Shown: one piece after another, positions 29,332 through 42,506 of the stretch
Layout of the letters: each line of letters starts with the position of its first letter
How positions within the stretch are numbered: position 1 is the first letter of the stretch
Assembly (NCBI RefSeq): GCF_028583425.1
Contig: NC_072791.1
Location: 194,842,311-194,906,310 of the forward strand
DNA length: 64,000 nt
Origin: Eublepharis macularius
Taxonomy: Eukaryota; Chordata; Lepidosauria; Squamata; Eublepharidae
Direction: 5' to 3'
Notes under the pieces: generated by a model
Told to the model about the DNA's origin: nothing
What the model saw: the letters and a program-made list of their open reading frames with translations, nothing else
Database searches by the model: none
Program-made: the position numbers and the translations under genes

Positions 29332-29780
29332 CAAGGGGTCATTTGGTAGAAAAAAAGCTGGAGGAACTTATTAGCATAACTCATTAGCATAACTCATTAG
29401 CATATGCCATGTCCCTTGATATCACTGGAAGTGTGTCATTAGCATAACTGATTTGCATATGCCACACCCCCTGACATCACCTATCTTGGCTGTTTTGGAT
29501 CCAATCCTGGCCATCCAGGGCCAAAACTGGTCCCAAAATGGCAAAAAGGGGCAGAAAATGGCCCCAAAGGGGCCAAAAATGGTCAAGATCGGGCCACTGC
29601 TGAGTGGGAGCGTGATCCACCACCCGTCAGAGGCCTGATCTGGGCCATTTCGGCCCCAATCCAGGCTGAAACGGGCCCAAAATGGCCGTGAGTCAGGTGG
29701 GCAGGGCCACCTGACATGTGACCTCTTTGGGGAACTGCTGGAACTGTGTTCCTGTGCGTTCCCCCTCGAAATGAGCTCTG
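29332..29780. mobile_element. hAT-type element with CATTAGCATAACT repeats, copy 1
   Basis: 449 bp with an exact 8-bp duplication CTGGAAAG at 29324-29331 and 29781-29788. The right end is CCCCCTCGAAATGAGCTCTG. Near the left end CATTAGCATAACT is repeated in tandem. The right terminus is related to that of the smaller family at 1642, so both were probably mobilised by the same kind of transposase. Confidence 0.75.
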
Positions 29781-29788
29781 CTGGAAAG

Positions 29789-31791
29789 CAGTAAGCAAAG
29801 TTATACCTTTTGAAGTCTAATGAAGTCAACAGGCTTAGAATGGTGTAACTCTGCTTAAGATTTTACCACAGAAGATTCATTTTGTCTTGGTTACTCTGAC
29901 CACCTTTGCAATTCCACTTTTGCAGCCAGCTGGTCTTTTGACCTAAGCGATCACCCCTGCGTCTTCCCTTATTTCAAATACAAGCCTTCCAAAACACAGA
30001 GAAGTAATGACACTAATACAATTTAAGCAATCTAGACATGGTGAATAAAGAGGCAACGCTCTCTCATAACCTAACCATCTAGGGAGGACAAAAATACTAT
30101 AATGGCACATGTTGAAGTCCTACATCACAGTAAAAGGAAGACCTTGGTGGTATAGCAACTGTATACATCTTGCGATCCACAAAGCAGAAAGCAGCCTGGC
30201 TTGCTTGATAACCTCCATGGTTATAAGTCTCAGGCAAGCAGGAAAGAGGCAGTTTCTCAAATGCAGGCGACCACCAACGGTGGGTGGAACGCATTTGACT
30301 TGCTGGGTCATACGCTGTGCAAGCCAAAAGCAGGACCATCAAGGGGTAGAAGATTTTTAATAATAGTATACATGTATACACTATAGTGTCACCTCCAATT
30401 TAGTAAATAAACAAGAAAGCATTGTGAAAGAGGAAAACAGGAAAGTAGATGTGAAAGAACTGAGGGACACAATGGACCTTCTCACAGTCTCGCCTCCTGA
30501 CATGACTGATATCGACTCTTTCTGCTCTTTGCAGATTAAAAAAGCTACAACACTGTCGTGTACAATGTTGTGATCACCCCTATATCATGACACTTATGGC
30601 CAACCCAGTGAACTGCAGTTCTGGAATCGTGTAGATGCTTGGTTCTTATTGCTCCAAAATTGGAATAGTAGTCAAACAAATTGCAATGTCTGATGTAAGT
30701 TTGTTTGTGCAAAATATTTATATTCTGCCTTTCCCGAGAGCCCAAAGTGGTTTAAAATAAGACTTGAATGGCATCAACAAAAAAACAATTAAAAATTAAA
30801 ACAAGTAACATCAAACGCTAATGAACCAGCTCACTCACAGGAACAGGTAAAACTTACCAAATACTCTGGCCAGTGACTGATGATTCTAGGCATCAATAGG
30901 ATGTTGTCCTAAGCAGAACATCCATATGCCTCCTCCAAAACATGACCAGTGATGGTACCCTGCCAACTCCTTCAGGCAAGCCACTCCCTCAGGTTAGAGC
31001 CACATCTAAAAAACTTCTCATAGAACTTGCTTCCAGCACCATGAGCATGAAACCACTGGACCTCTCCTCTTTAAGACTGGCAGAGCATATATTTCTTTTT
31101 CTTTCCCTGTTCTACTCTCCATCTTGAATTTAACCTTCCACGTCCTTCTACCTGCTCGCCATTCCTTAGCTCGTCTATCTCTCATTTGTGGCTGGTTTGT
31201 TGTATGGCCATCCATTCATTCTCCATAGCATCCCTCACTTGGCTAGGGACTCCTTCTCATTTAATCTAAAATTCCATTCTTGTTTATTCCATGACACATT
31301 CTGCTCCCATTCAGGACAACCCTCCCCCCCCCACCTATCTCCTTCTTTTGGGTTGGTTTGCTCTTGACTAGCTATGTTGGGAAAACAGTTTGCACTAATA
31401 GTATCTTTAATTGGCTGGGCAGATTAAAGCAACACAACCAATGTGCACAACAGTCTAAAGGATCCCTTTTGACCCAGAACTTGTGTTCTAGGTTTTCATA
31501 AGAAAGAGATGCTCTTCAAGTGTGCAAAGGAGGACTGCGAAGTTTTAGGAGGTGGAACAGTCAGCAGGAGTTCATTGGAGGAGTGTTCTTGGCACATGGT
31601 ATCTGTCCTGGTCAGTATAGTTTATATAAGGACAAATGTTATCACATAAGAAAGAATACTGTTTGTGAATTAATGATCTCGTATTCTATTTATGCTTGGT
31701 TTCTAGTCGATTTATGCTTGATAAGATTATATTTATTCAAAAGATGCATAATATCAAAATTTTGTACTCTGTTAAAATATATAAAAGGCCG
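29789..31791 (-). other. SCN3A: Intron 19 segment before the complete L1
   Basis: Mostly unique sequence. At 30705-30770 AATATTTATATTCTGCCTTT and CCCAAAGTGGTTTAAAATAA look like the antisense tail of a tRNA-type SINE. A C-run lies at 31323-31331. The last 15 bp are the left target duplicate of the L1. Confidence 0.5.
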
Positions 31792-32723
31792 GACTTCCTG
31801 TTTGGGATCCATGGAGGTCTAACACAGCTCTGGGAGCAGAGCTGACCGGGCTGCCGTTTTTAGTGACCGGCGAGGGCAAACAAGCCCGCGGTCCCGTTCT
31901 CAGGCGGAGAACAGGCTTTGAACGCTCAAGTACCTCAGGGCGCGTTGATCTCAGGCGAGGGGGGGTTCTGCACAACGGACTCTCCCCCGTCCCTTGAGGT
32001 CCCACCCTAAGACAGGTCGGCCTATATCTCTGCGGCAGTTCTGGGGCCAGTGACGTCTGGCATAAGATCTACATGCCCAAGCATCAACAGGAGGAAAGAA
32101 GGTGAAAGAGAACCTGAGTTTGAAGCAGTGATTACAACCCAGAAAGACGTTTGAAAAGGTAAAGATCACTATCTCTTGAAACAGGACGAATTACTTAAAG
32201 TAAAGAAGCATTAAAGGGGACTTTTAAACTTCAACAGTTTGATTAAAAGTAGAGGAAGACTCGGCAAGAAACAGATTAGTAAAAGGACTAAGCTAAAAGA
32301 AGTAATTAGAGAAATTGGAGGATTGTTGTTCATACCTGTGGTTGTGAGGAGATAATAGACTGTGAGAAAGCTTCCACCATCGCGAGAGCTGCTGTGAGGA
32401 GACGGGAAACAGGAAGTACGTAATTGTGATAGAGCTGCTGGAGAGAGACGGCCCTAAGGCAGACAGGAAGAGGGCAATCGCCATCTTTGAAGAGGGAAGG
32501 GCACGGGCTTCAGCAGAAGAGGAAGTATGCCATATTGGATTACAAAAATATAGAAAAACCATAGAGAAAAGTCGCCCAGCATTTTGGATTTTGTAAGTGC
32601 TTTTTTTTTTCCTTTTGAAACCGGGACATTTGAATTAAATTAAATTAAAGGGACACTTAGCTAAGCGCCACGGAGTTAAGGAAACGAGCAGATTCGTGGG
32701 AGCGAGGCAAGTCAAGCCCCACG
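31792..32723 (+). promoter_or_regulatory. L1 5'UTR and internal promoter region
   Basis: About 930 bp between the target duplicate and the ORF1 ATG. GC-rich at the start (GACTTCCTGTTTGGGATCCA, then about 31840-32010), then purine-rich. L1 5'UTRs hold an internal RNA polymerase II promoter; that function is inferred from position. Confidence 0.7.
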
Positions 32724-33476
32724 ATGTCGAAAAAAGAGTGGCAGACGGCTATGGAAAATTTAGACAAAAGATTTTCGGAAATGTTAAAGGTCCAGCAGGA
32801 GCTGGTGAAAGAGATCAAAGAAGTTAAAGAGACAGTTAAAAGTGAATTGGCAGAAATGAAAAAGGGAATGGAAGCAACACAGCAAAAAGTTAACGTGGTG
32901 GAGAAGGCGATGGAGAATCTCTCAGACACGCAACAGACAGATATGAGGACGATGAGGGGCAGAATGGCTATTGCGGAGAGCAAGTATATGGAAAAGCAGC
33001 TAAGGTTTCGCGGTTTGCCGGAGATGGAGGGAAAGACAGCTCAAGAGCAAGTTGCAGAAGTGTTAGCTGGATACCTGGGGAAGGAAGAAGAAGAAATCGT
33101 GGCTATCCTAGATGTGGTGTATCGTATAAACTCAAGATTTGCGACCCAGAGGAAGTTACCAAGAGACGTGATTGTGCAATTTACAACCAGAAATATGAAA
33201 GAAATGATTGTGAGCAAGCAATTCCAAGACCCATTGGAGGTTGATGGCAAGACGGTGATTATTATGAAGGAGTTACCTAGATCGGTGTTGCTTGATCGGA
33301 AAAAATATAAAGCCTTAGTCCAAATTTTGAAGGACATGAAAATAAGGTATAGATGGGAATTACCGGAAGGACTGGCATTTGAGTTTGGAGGAGTGAAAAA
33401 GCGCATCAGATCTGAATTTGAAATGGAAAAGTTTATGAGGGACAATGAAAAGGACTTAACAGCAACAAGGCTATGA
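32724..33476 (+). CDS. L1 ORF1 protein, intact
   Basis: 250 codons. L1 ORF1p is the RNA-binding chaperone that coats L1 RNA as trimers. Residues about 1-80 are a heptad-rich, Lys/Glu-rich coiled coil (MENLDKRFSEMLKVQQELVK onwards). From about 90 the RRM domain starts with EKQLRFRGLPEMEG. YRINSRFATQRKLPRDVI follows, and the C-terminal domain has RYRWELPEGLAFEFGG. The ATG was chosen because it opens the coiled coil and follows a long untranslated leader. The stop TGA overlaps the ORF2 ATG as ATGA. No break seen. Confidence 0.92.
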   Translation: MSKKEWQTAMENLDKRFSEMLKVQQELVKEIKEVKETVKSELAEMKKGMEATQQKVNVVEKAMENLSDTQQTDMRTMRGRMAIAESKYMEKQLRFRGLPEMEGKTAQEQVAEVLAGYLGKEEEEIVAILDVVYRINSRFATQRKLPRDVIVQFTTRNMKEMIVSKQFQDPLEVDGKTVIIMKELPRSVLLDRKKYKALVQILKDMKIRYRWELPEGLAFEFGGVKKRIRSEFEMEKFMRDNEKDLTATRL

Positions 33477-36400
33477 ATATGGAATGTAAGGTTATATCTT
33501 GGAATGTAAATGGACTTAATTCACCCAATAAGAGAAAAAGTACTTTTCACTGGCTATTAAAACAGAAATGTGATATTGTTTGTTTACAAGAGACTCATAT
33601 TAGAAAACAGGATGTAAAATATCTAAAACTGAGCAAATTGGGCACTCATTTTGCAGCGGCCACAAAAAAGAAAAAAAGGGGAGTGGTCTTGTATATTAGA
33701 GAGGAGCTGCAGCCAAAGTTAGTGTTTAAGGACCCAGAAGCCAGATTTTTAGCGGTGGAATGTACATGGAATTTAAAGAAAGTGCTGGTGATTGGAATCT
33801 ATGCACCTAATGGAGCAAAAGAAAGCTTCTTTGAGGATTTGAGGAAGCAATTAGATGAACTTTCTTACGACCAGATAATTCTTGCAGGAGACTTCAATGG
33901 AGTTACAAATTTGGAGCAGGACAAGAAATCAGCAACTACACAAAAGAAAAGAGGACTACTACCAAAAACTTTTTTTGCATTAATGCAGCAGGAAACTTTG
34001 GAAGATGTATGGAGAATACAGAATCCCAAGGGCAGACAATTCACATTTTTCTCCGCAAGACACTCTACTTTATCACGAATCGACATGATCTGGGCCTCAA
34101 AGGACTTAGTGTTATGGACTAGAGGTGGAAATAATGCCTATGGTAGGCTCAGATCACAATCCAATTATGTGGAAGTTTGGGAAAAGAACTAAGAGGAAAG
34201 GATGGAGAATAAATGAGGACTTGTTGCAAGAGGGAGAAAACTTGGAGATGTTGAGAAGGGAAACTAAGTTCTTCATACAATATAACATGAATCGAGAAGT
34301 ACCAACCAACAAGGTATGGGATACCTATAAGGCAGTAATTAGAGGCATACTAATGGACTTAAACAGAAGAGCCAGGAAAAAACAAGAGGGGAAGAGACAG
34401 GAGATTACAGAGAAAATAAAAGCCAAAGAAATACTACTAAAGAAAAGACCAGGGAAGAAGAAAGTTTACCAAGACATTAAAATCTTACAAGAACAGTTGA
34501 CAGCAATAAAGAACTGGAATGGAATCTGAAGAGAATGAATCAAAAGTCGTTTAAGGAGCAAATAAACCTGGGAAATATTTGGCATGGCAATTGAAGAAAA
34601 GAAAGGAGAAGAAGACAATAAATAAAATATGTGAGGACAATAAAGTATATCTGGAACAGACTGCTATTAGTAGAGCCTTCTACAAATTTTACGCTAAATT
34701 GTATAATAAAAAAGAGGTGAATAAAGATTCAATAGCGACATATCTGGGGAAAATGAGGCTCCCAGTGATCTCGGAGGATTGGAGAAATAAATTGAATAGT
34801 GAAGTGACAGAGGAAGAGATAAGGAAGGCAATACAGTCAACAAATCTGGGTAAGGCGCCAGGGCCTGATGGACTCACAGCTAAATTTTATAAGGTAATGG
34901 TCAATGAACTGGTGTCATTCCTAAAAGAAGTGATCAATGGTGTTATGAGAGACCAAAGAATTCCAGATACTTGGAGTGAAGCTAATATATCATTGATCCC
35001 TAAAGAAGGACAGGACTTGACTAACGTCAAAAATTACAGACCTATTTCCTTACTTAATAATGACTATAAGATCTTTGCGAAGATCTTAGCGGAAAGAGTA
35101 AAGGGATGGTTATCCGAAGTTATTGGGGAAGAACAAGCTGGTTTTTTACCGAATAGACAAATCAGAGACAATTTAAGGACAGTTATAAATGCTATTGAAT
35201 ATTATGATAGGCGTTGTGATAAGGAGGTTGGGTTCTTCTTTGTGGACGCTGAAAAAGCATTTGACAATTTGAACTGGGATTTTATGTTCGCCACTATGGA
35301 ACAGCTACAGTTGGGAGAAAGATTTATCAGAGCAGTAAAAGAAATCTACAGAGACCAGAGTGCAGCAATTGTGGTGAATGACGAGGTGACTAAGAAATTG
35401 ACTATAGGCAAAGGTACAAGACAAGGTTGCCCGTTGTCTCCACTGTTGTTTATAATGGTTTTGGAAATTTTGATGATACAGATCCGAGAAGATAATGCAA
35501 TCCGTGGAATAAAGATAAAAGACTTTTCCTATAAGGTCAGAGCATTTGCAGACGATATAATGTTAATTGTGGAAGATCCAATTGAAAACATGCCAAGGGT
35601 AATAGAAAAAAATCACAGAATTTGGAGATTTGGCAGGTTTTTTTGTAAACAAAAAGAAGTCAAAGATACTGTGTAAAAATATGACTAAACAAAAACAACA
35701 GCAACTTATGGAAATAACAGACTGTGAAGTAACAAATAAGGTGAAATATTTGGGAATTGAACTGACTGCAAAGAATATAGATCTATTCAAGAACAATTAT
35801 GAGAAATTGTGGACTCAAATAGAGCGAGATTTGATTAAATGGAATAGATTGAATTTGTCATGGTTGGGAAGAATTGCAGCAGTCAAGATGAATGTGCTGC
35901 CAAGAGTGATGTTTTTGTTACAGACAATACCAGTTATTCGGGATTCCAGGCAGTTTGAGAAATGGCAGAGAAAGATATCGGACTTTGTTTGGGCAGGCAA
36001 AAAGCCTCGAGTGAAAATGAAAGTGCTACAGGACGCGAAAGAGAAAGGCGGAATGCAACTGCCCAACCTAAGACTTTACTATGAGGCAATCTGCTTGGTT
36101 TGGCTGAAGGACTGGATGATGCTTAAAAATCGCAAATTACTGGCCTTAGAGGGATACAAAAAAATATTTGGATGGCATGCATACTTATGGTATGATAAAG
36201 TAAAAGCGGACTCTATGTTTTTACACCATTACATTCGGAGAAGCCTCTTCACAATATGGAAAAAGTACAGAGATTACCTACAAGAAGGAATTCCCTCCTG
36301 GGTGGTTCCTTATGAAGCGATAGATCCGAGAACTGTTGATAATGAACAACAGTGTTCAACGTATAAGGAGATAACACGAATAGAATTTTCTAAATTAAGA

Positions 36401-37225
36401 ATAAAGACGCAAGAAGAGTTGTCTCCAAATTATGACTGGTTTCAATATGGACAGCTCAGAGACCTTTATAAATCGGATTGTGCCAAGGGAGGGATAAGAA
36501 TGGAGAACTCGGACCTGGAGGAAGTAATTTTACAAGAAGACAAAAAGGAAATTTCAAAGGTCTATAAAGTGTTGTTAAAATGGTATACTGAAGAAGAGGT
36601 AGTTAAGGTGCAAATGGTGAAGTGGGCTATAAATTTTAATAAAGAAATAACAATGGAGGCGTGGGAATATTTGTGGAAAAATACTTTGAAGATTACGACA
36701 TGCACTAACATTAAAGAGAATGTCTATAAAATGATCTATCGTTGGTACCTGACACCAAAGAAAATTGCGCTAGGGAATGTGAACACGTCTAATAAATGCT
36801 GGAAATGTAAAAAGCATGAAGGATCTTTGTACCATATGTGGTGGACTTGTGAGGTAGTCAGGCAGTACTGGGGGGAAATAATAAGAGTGATAAGTGAGAT
36901 TTTACAGTTTCAAGTTAATAAGAACCCAGAACTCCTGCTACTGAACTTGGGAATGGAAGATATTCCAGCACAACATAGGACATTGCTTTTTTACATGACA
37001 GCAGCGGCTAGACTTTTGTATGCGCAAAAGTGGAAAGTACAAGAAGTGCCAACTATCGAGGACTGGATTCACAAATTGCTGTACATGGCAGAGATGGATA
37101 AACTGACAAGAAAACTAAGAGACCTTGATCCAGGACAGTTTAACACAGATTGGGAGAAGCTGAAACAATATTTGGTGAAAAAATGGGAGGTGGGAGGAGA
37201 ACTGTGGCAGTTTGAAAATTATTGA
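33473..37225 (+). pseudogene. L1 ORF2 (endonuclease and reverse transcriptase), three frame breaks
   Basis: Same domain order as the copy at 9701: endonuclease (SWNVNGLNSP, CLQETHI, LAGDFNGV, GSDHNP), reverse transcriptase (APGPDGLTAKFY, FFVDAEKAFDNLNW, GTRQGCPLSP, FADD) and Cys-His knuckle (CWKCKKHEGSLYHMWWTC). Compared with that copy there are three indels: a small change near 34120 (CTAGAGGTGGAA), a 7-bp deletion near 34507 (GCAATAAAGAAC) and one extra A near 35607 (GAAAAAAATCAC). Frames between them are open at 33473-34192, 34125-34529, 34579-35676 and 35630-37225. Not functional, but the two copies break at different places, so neither break is ancestral. Confidence 0.93.
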
Positions 37226-38695
<1,470 letters not shown>

Positions 38696-38850
38696 CAGCG
38701 CACCACTGCTGAGAAGAATCATAAACACAATGAATGTCTCAAACCAGTTGTGTTCAACTATGCTGTAGCAAGTTTTCCTAAAATTCCACCAGATTTTTCC
38801 TTTGCCATCTTCTATACTCACTTGACAACATGAACACTTCTTGACACAAT
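38696..38850 (-). CDS. SCN3A: SCN3A exon 18: entry to domain III and S1
   Basis: 155 bp, completes codon 504 (Asp) and runs to residue 555. Acceptor GAACAG, donor GTGAGC. Encodes [37 protein letters not shown] and the first part of domain III S1, [23 protein letters not shown] and TCYSIVEH are SCN3A-like, while EDCV is SCN2A-like. The residues KCS before CC differ from the usual aromatic/lysine order, giving four cysteines within nine residues. Confidence 0.93.
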
Positions 38851-38955
38851 CTGTTCATAAGGACAACAGATGGTTAAATAATGCAATCTTTTAATATTTT
38901 TATTCTGCTTTACTTCCAAGTTCAGAAGAGCATGCTCACAGGGAATTACTGACAG

Positions 38956-39160
38956 CCAGGGTGGCAGAGTGGGTAGAGTATCAAACTAAGAACTGGGAGA
39001 GCCAGGTTCAAATTCCCTTACGGTCATGAAGCTCGCTGGGTGGCTTCAAACCCGTCACACATTCTCATCCTAACTTACCTCCCTGGACTAGTGTGAAGAT
39101 AAAATAGCAAAGAAGAATGATGTATGCTGCCCAAATCTCCCTGGAGAAAAGGTTGAGGGA
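38956..39160 (+). repeat. tRNA-derived SINE (intron 17)
   Basis: Has GGTGGCAGAGTGGGTAGAGT (box A part), CCAGGTTCAAATTCCCTTAC (box B part), CATGAAGCTCGCTGGGTGGC and AAGATAAAATAGCAAAGAAG. Same broad SINE group as 61141 but diverged. Confidence 0.65.
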
Positions 39161-39637
39161 AAATGAGAAAAGAGAAAAGACCAGGGAGGAGGGGGGGCTG
39201 AACAGGAAAATGGCAAGAAGAGAAGACTGAACTCCACTTAAGTAAAAACAGCTAGTCTGGAGAAAGGAACTCATGACTGAATATAGTGTGTGGTGTCCAT
39301 TTTACCCTGTAAAGTATTAGCTGTTGTTTGGGCTGAAAGGTTGATAACCAAATCTACAATCCAACTGAAATGAAGGACTGGTGTTGAGAATTGTATTTTT
39401 CAAATGCCAGCTGAAGCAAAGGAGCGACAAAGCAGGAGCTGTATAACTAGTTGCGAGTTCAAAATTGCCACCCTGTGCCACTTTCCCTCTCATGGTTCTC
39501 CATGAGTGCCACAGCAGATGGGTGCGTGTGTGTGTCAAGAATTTGAGCAGACATGTGGTAAGACACACTAGATTTAAGATGCTCCTCCCCCACAGCAATC
39601 CTCTGTTCCCAATGGAGATCTTTTCTGTCCCTGTTAC

Positions 39638-39758
39638 CTTCTGTAAAACAAGCTTCTGGTTCAAGAGCCTCTTCTGGTTCGATCTCTGCTTGTTCACCTT
39701 CTCCAGGTGGGGCAATATCAACAGTACTGCCTTCAGATGAGCTGGTGGCCTTTCGCTT
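39638..39758 (-). CDS. SCN3A: SCN3A exon 17: II-III linker
   Basis: 121 bp, residues 464 to the first base of codon 504. Acceptor ATTTTCAG, donor GTAACA. Encodes [20 protein letters not shown] and then [20 protein letters not shown], an acidic cytosolic stretch leading to the Cys-rich segment before domain III. Mammalian paralogues begin KLN at this point; here it is KRK, two changes that add two positive charges. The exon is recognised by its size, its flanking splice sites and the EPEACFTE end. Confidence 0.93.
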
Positions 39759-41293
39759 CTGAAAATAAAATCCCATTAAAAGAAAGTTTTTTCCCCCCCT
39801 TTTCCTGTAAGTTCACTTCACTCAGAAGGAAAGTACTCTTCAACTTAACATTGGTAATACAGAGCAGTGAGTTGTTTTAACAGAAACAGAAAAAAATCAT
39901 AGCATGAAAAGCACCAGCGGGTTCTTATTCTCTTGCTTTTGTTCACTTTCTTATAACAAATCTGTGTTCCCTCTTAACACTAAATAAACCAAATGAAAAA
40001 TACATACTAATTGGTATCTTTATGACTTCTTTTAAAGTGTATCTGAGAACATACTAAGAAGATAATTGAGAATGCCCTGTTGTCCAAATGTTTCTTATCT
40101 AAGGTCAAAGGGGTCAACAGTAAATTATCAAATTAATTTTAGAATAAACTCTTTTACATATTGCAGCTATTTTTACTATTATCTGCTCTTCAGCGTAGAA
40201 GAATTCTACAGGCTCTGCCTGGATTTTCTTCTCTTGGCAAGTTGTCAGAACTGAAAACAACTATTTAGAAAAGGGTTTTTTAAAAAATCAAGTAGAACTG
40301 TGCTTGCTATTTAGGTGCATGTGTGAGCTCTCACAGCACATACACTAAAGGCATCTTGTACATTTTCTTTGTGCACACTCCATTTAAGCAACATTATTTT
40401 CTTCAATACATCAAGGGTGAAAAGTGCTCCTTTACTGAGTTTGCATTTATTTTTAAAATGTTATGTTTCTGAAATTCTTTCAATAGTAAGCCACTCTTCA
40501 GCTGTAAGTACTGCTTTATTTGACTTAAAAATGTGAAGCGTGGAAAACCATGCAACATTAAACATCAAAGCAGTATCAATAAATAACAGCAATAGTAAAT
40601 GATTTGTGTTTCTTGAGTTTACATTAATACTAGAAACTCTGATAAATATTATTTAATATTAACAAATTTAACAGAGATTGATGCCAGTTTATGAAAATAA
40701 TATTGGGTGGCAACAGTGGTAGAGGTTGTTGCTACAAGGGAAACATTATGTATACCTATTTCTATGTCTTGCTAAAATTACAGAATTATTTGAACTGGAA
40801 ACCTCTGTGGGCATATTCGACATAAAGGAATTATTCACATCCTTCTCAAAGCTACTTAGAAGTTTAATAGTCCTTGTAATGTGTATCTTTAATTTTCTTG
40901 TAAACCTAAACTTTTTTTGTTCTTTTTCTTTTTTGTATCCCCCTATTGTTAAAAAAATAAAATAATTTTTTTTTAAAAGGTACTTAGAAGTTGATGACTC
41001 AGTTCCTGGGGTGACAGATAAGAGGTGTAACTCCAGTGGCTTTGTGTTATTGAGAATCTGACTAAAATTGAACTTTTGCTGAATTACATCACCTGAGAAT
41101 TTGAGCTTAAGATCTTTATTAACCTTAATACATGTGGCTGTTAGATTAACAAAAAGACAAGTAGAAATCTCCCATTGTATGCTTGCTAAAAAGAATATAG
41201 AATATTAAAATGAAGGACAAAGGAAGCAAGATGATAGATTAAATATTAAAATGAATGGCGGTATTAGAACTGCATGCATACAGAAATTTAGTG
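39759..41293 (-). other. SCN3A: Intron 16, part next to exon 17
   Basis: AT-rich sequence without a recognised repeat; T-rich near 40910-40975. Confidence 0.45.
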
Positions 41294-41485
41294 TTGACAA
41301 CCTCCAGGTGGTAGCTGGAGATCTTCTGGAATTAGGCCACAAGGAACAGTTCCCCTGGAGAAAATGTCTGCTTTGTGTGTGTGGACACTATGGTATTTTA
41401 TCCTGCTGAGTCCCCCCCCCCCCAACCCTCTCCATGCTCCACCTCAAAAATCTCCAGGAACTTTCCAACCTGGAGCTGGCAACCC
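41294..41485 (-). repeat. Interspersed repeat with CCAGGTGGTAGCTGGAGATC end
   Basis: One end is GACAACCTCCAGGTGGTAGC, the other CCAACCTGGAGCTGGCAACC, forming inverted terminal words. The body has ACAGTTCCCCTGGAGAAAAT, a C-run (41412-41423) and CTCCATGCTCCACCTCAAAA. A very common repeat type in lizard DNA; class not assigned. Confidence 0.6.
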
Positions 41486-41599
41486 GATGAAATCCCACAG
41501 CTATGCAAGAACCATATAACTTAAAAGTCTGTGTCCAGGCCTCAGTATTATTGATGTTTAAAATATATCTTAGTGGAATTTTATGTGCTAGCTTTATGT

Positions 41600-42095
41600 C
41601 CTAGTTTAGGGGTGTCAGGCCTCTCAGGCTTGACACCGGGGGACGGAGGGTCATTGGGAGGCACACCAGGAGGAGTTACCTTGTGAGCGCAGCATGCGCT
41701 CTGGAGCACTTCCTCACTGCATCAGGAAAGATAACATTTCTGGTGCAACACAGAAACGACAGGACATGGGAAGGGACGATTTGATAAACATCAGCCCCAA
41801 ACACAATTAATCTAACAAAATGATGAACAGTAAGAACACTTCTAGACCGGGGGGGGGGGGCAATTTTTATCATATCAGCCCTGTGTGCACTCTGCCACTT
41901 CTGCATCACATCGGGAATGATGTCATTTCTGGCGCAAAGAGGAAGTGCTTCGGAACACATGGGAGCAAGCTGCGGGGCTCCTAGGCCCATTCCTGCATTT
42001 TTTCCCCTGCCTGCCAAGTGAAAGGTGGAGAGGGGGCAGTGGCTGGGGGCAGGGAATCCCCCACCCCAACCAGGGGAATGGGATCCCTATCTCAA
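41600..42095. repeat. Composite GC-rich repeat
   Basis: Begins GGGGTGTCAGGCCTCTCAGG and ends GGGAATGGGATCCCTATCTC. The last part is shared with the repeat at 56091-56432. A G-run at 41850-41859 lies in the middle. Contains CACTTCTGCATCACATCGGG and GATGTCATTTCTGGCGCAAA. Non-coding. Confidence 0.5.
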
Positions 42096-42284
42096 TGGGT
42101 TTTGTAAAAATACCCCACCTGGCTTATAAAGGAATGGGCAGGCTTTTCTGCTTTTGCAAATCAGTTTTTTAACCTTTTTTTTTTTGCAAAGTAATAGAAA
42201 TATGAAATAAGGAGAGAGGAAAAAGTGAATGATGGGGTTATTTTACACTATATATTTTATAAGAGTTCTACAGTAGTTTAACTG

Positions 42285-42506
42285 TCACTTGGGGTATCTC
42301 ACTGCAGAAGGTACCGGGTTCAATTCCTGGCACCTCCAGTTATAAGTATCAGGTAGTAGGAGATGTGAAATACCTGTCCCTGAGGCCCTAGAGAGCTGCT
42401 GCCAATCAGAGTAGACAACATTGGTCTTGCCTACTACCTAATACTTATAACTGGAGGTGCCAGGAATTAAACCTGGTACCTTCTGATTTAGTCTAAGGCA
42501 ACTTAC
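42285..42506. repeat. Inverted pair of tRNA-derived SINE segments
   Basis: The left arm 42306-42360 contains GGTACCGGGTTCAATTCCTG (box B type). The right arm 42430-42484 is its reverse complement with 3 mismatches in 55. The 69-bp loop continues the left SINE body (GCCCTAGAGAGCTGCTGCCA). RNA from either strand would form a long hairpin. Confidence 0.8.

Noticed and set aside
29422..29829. 135-codon open frame on the minus strand
   Set aside because: It lies inside the hAT-type element at 29332-29780 and has no transposase motif.
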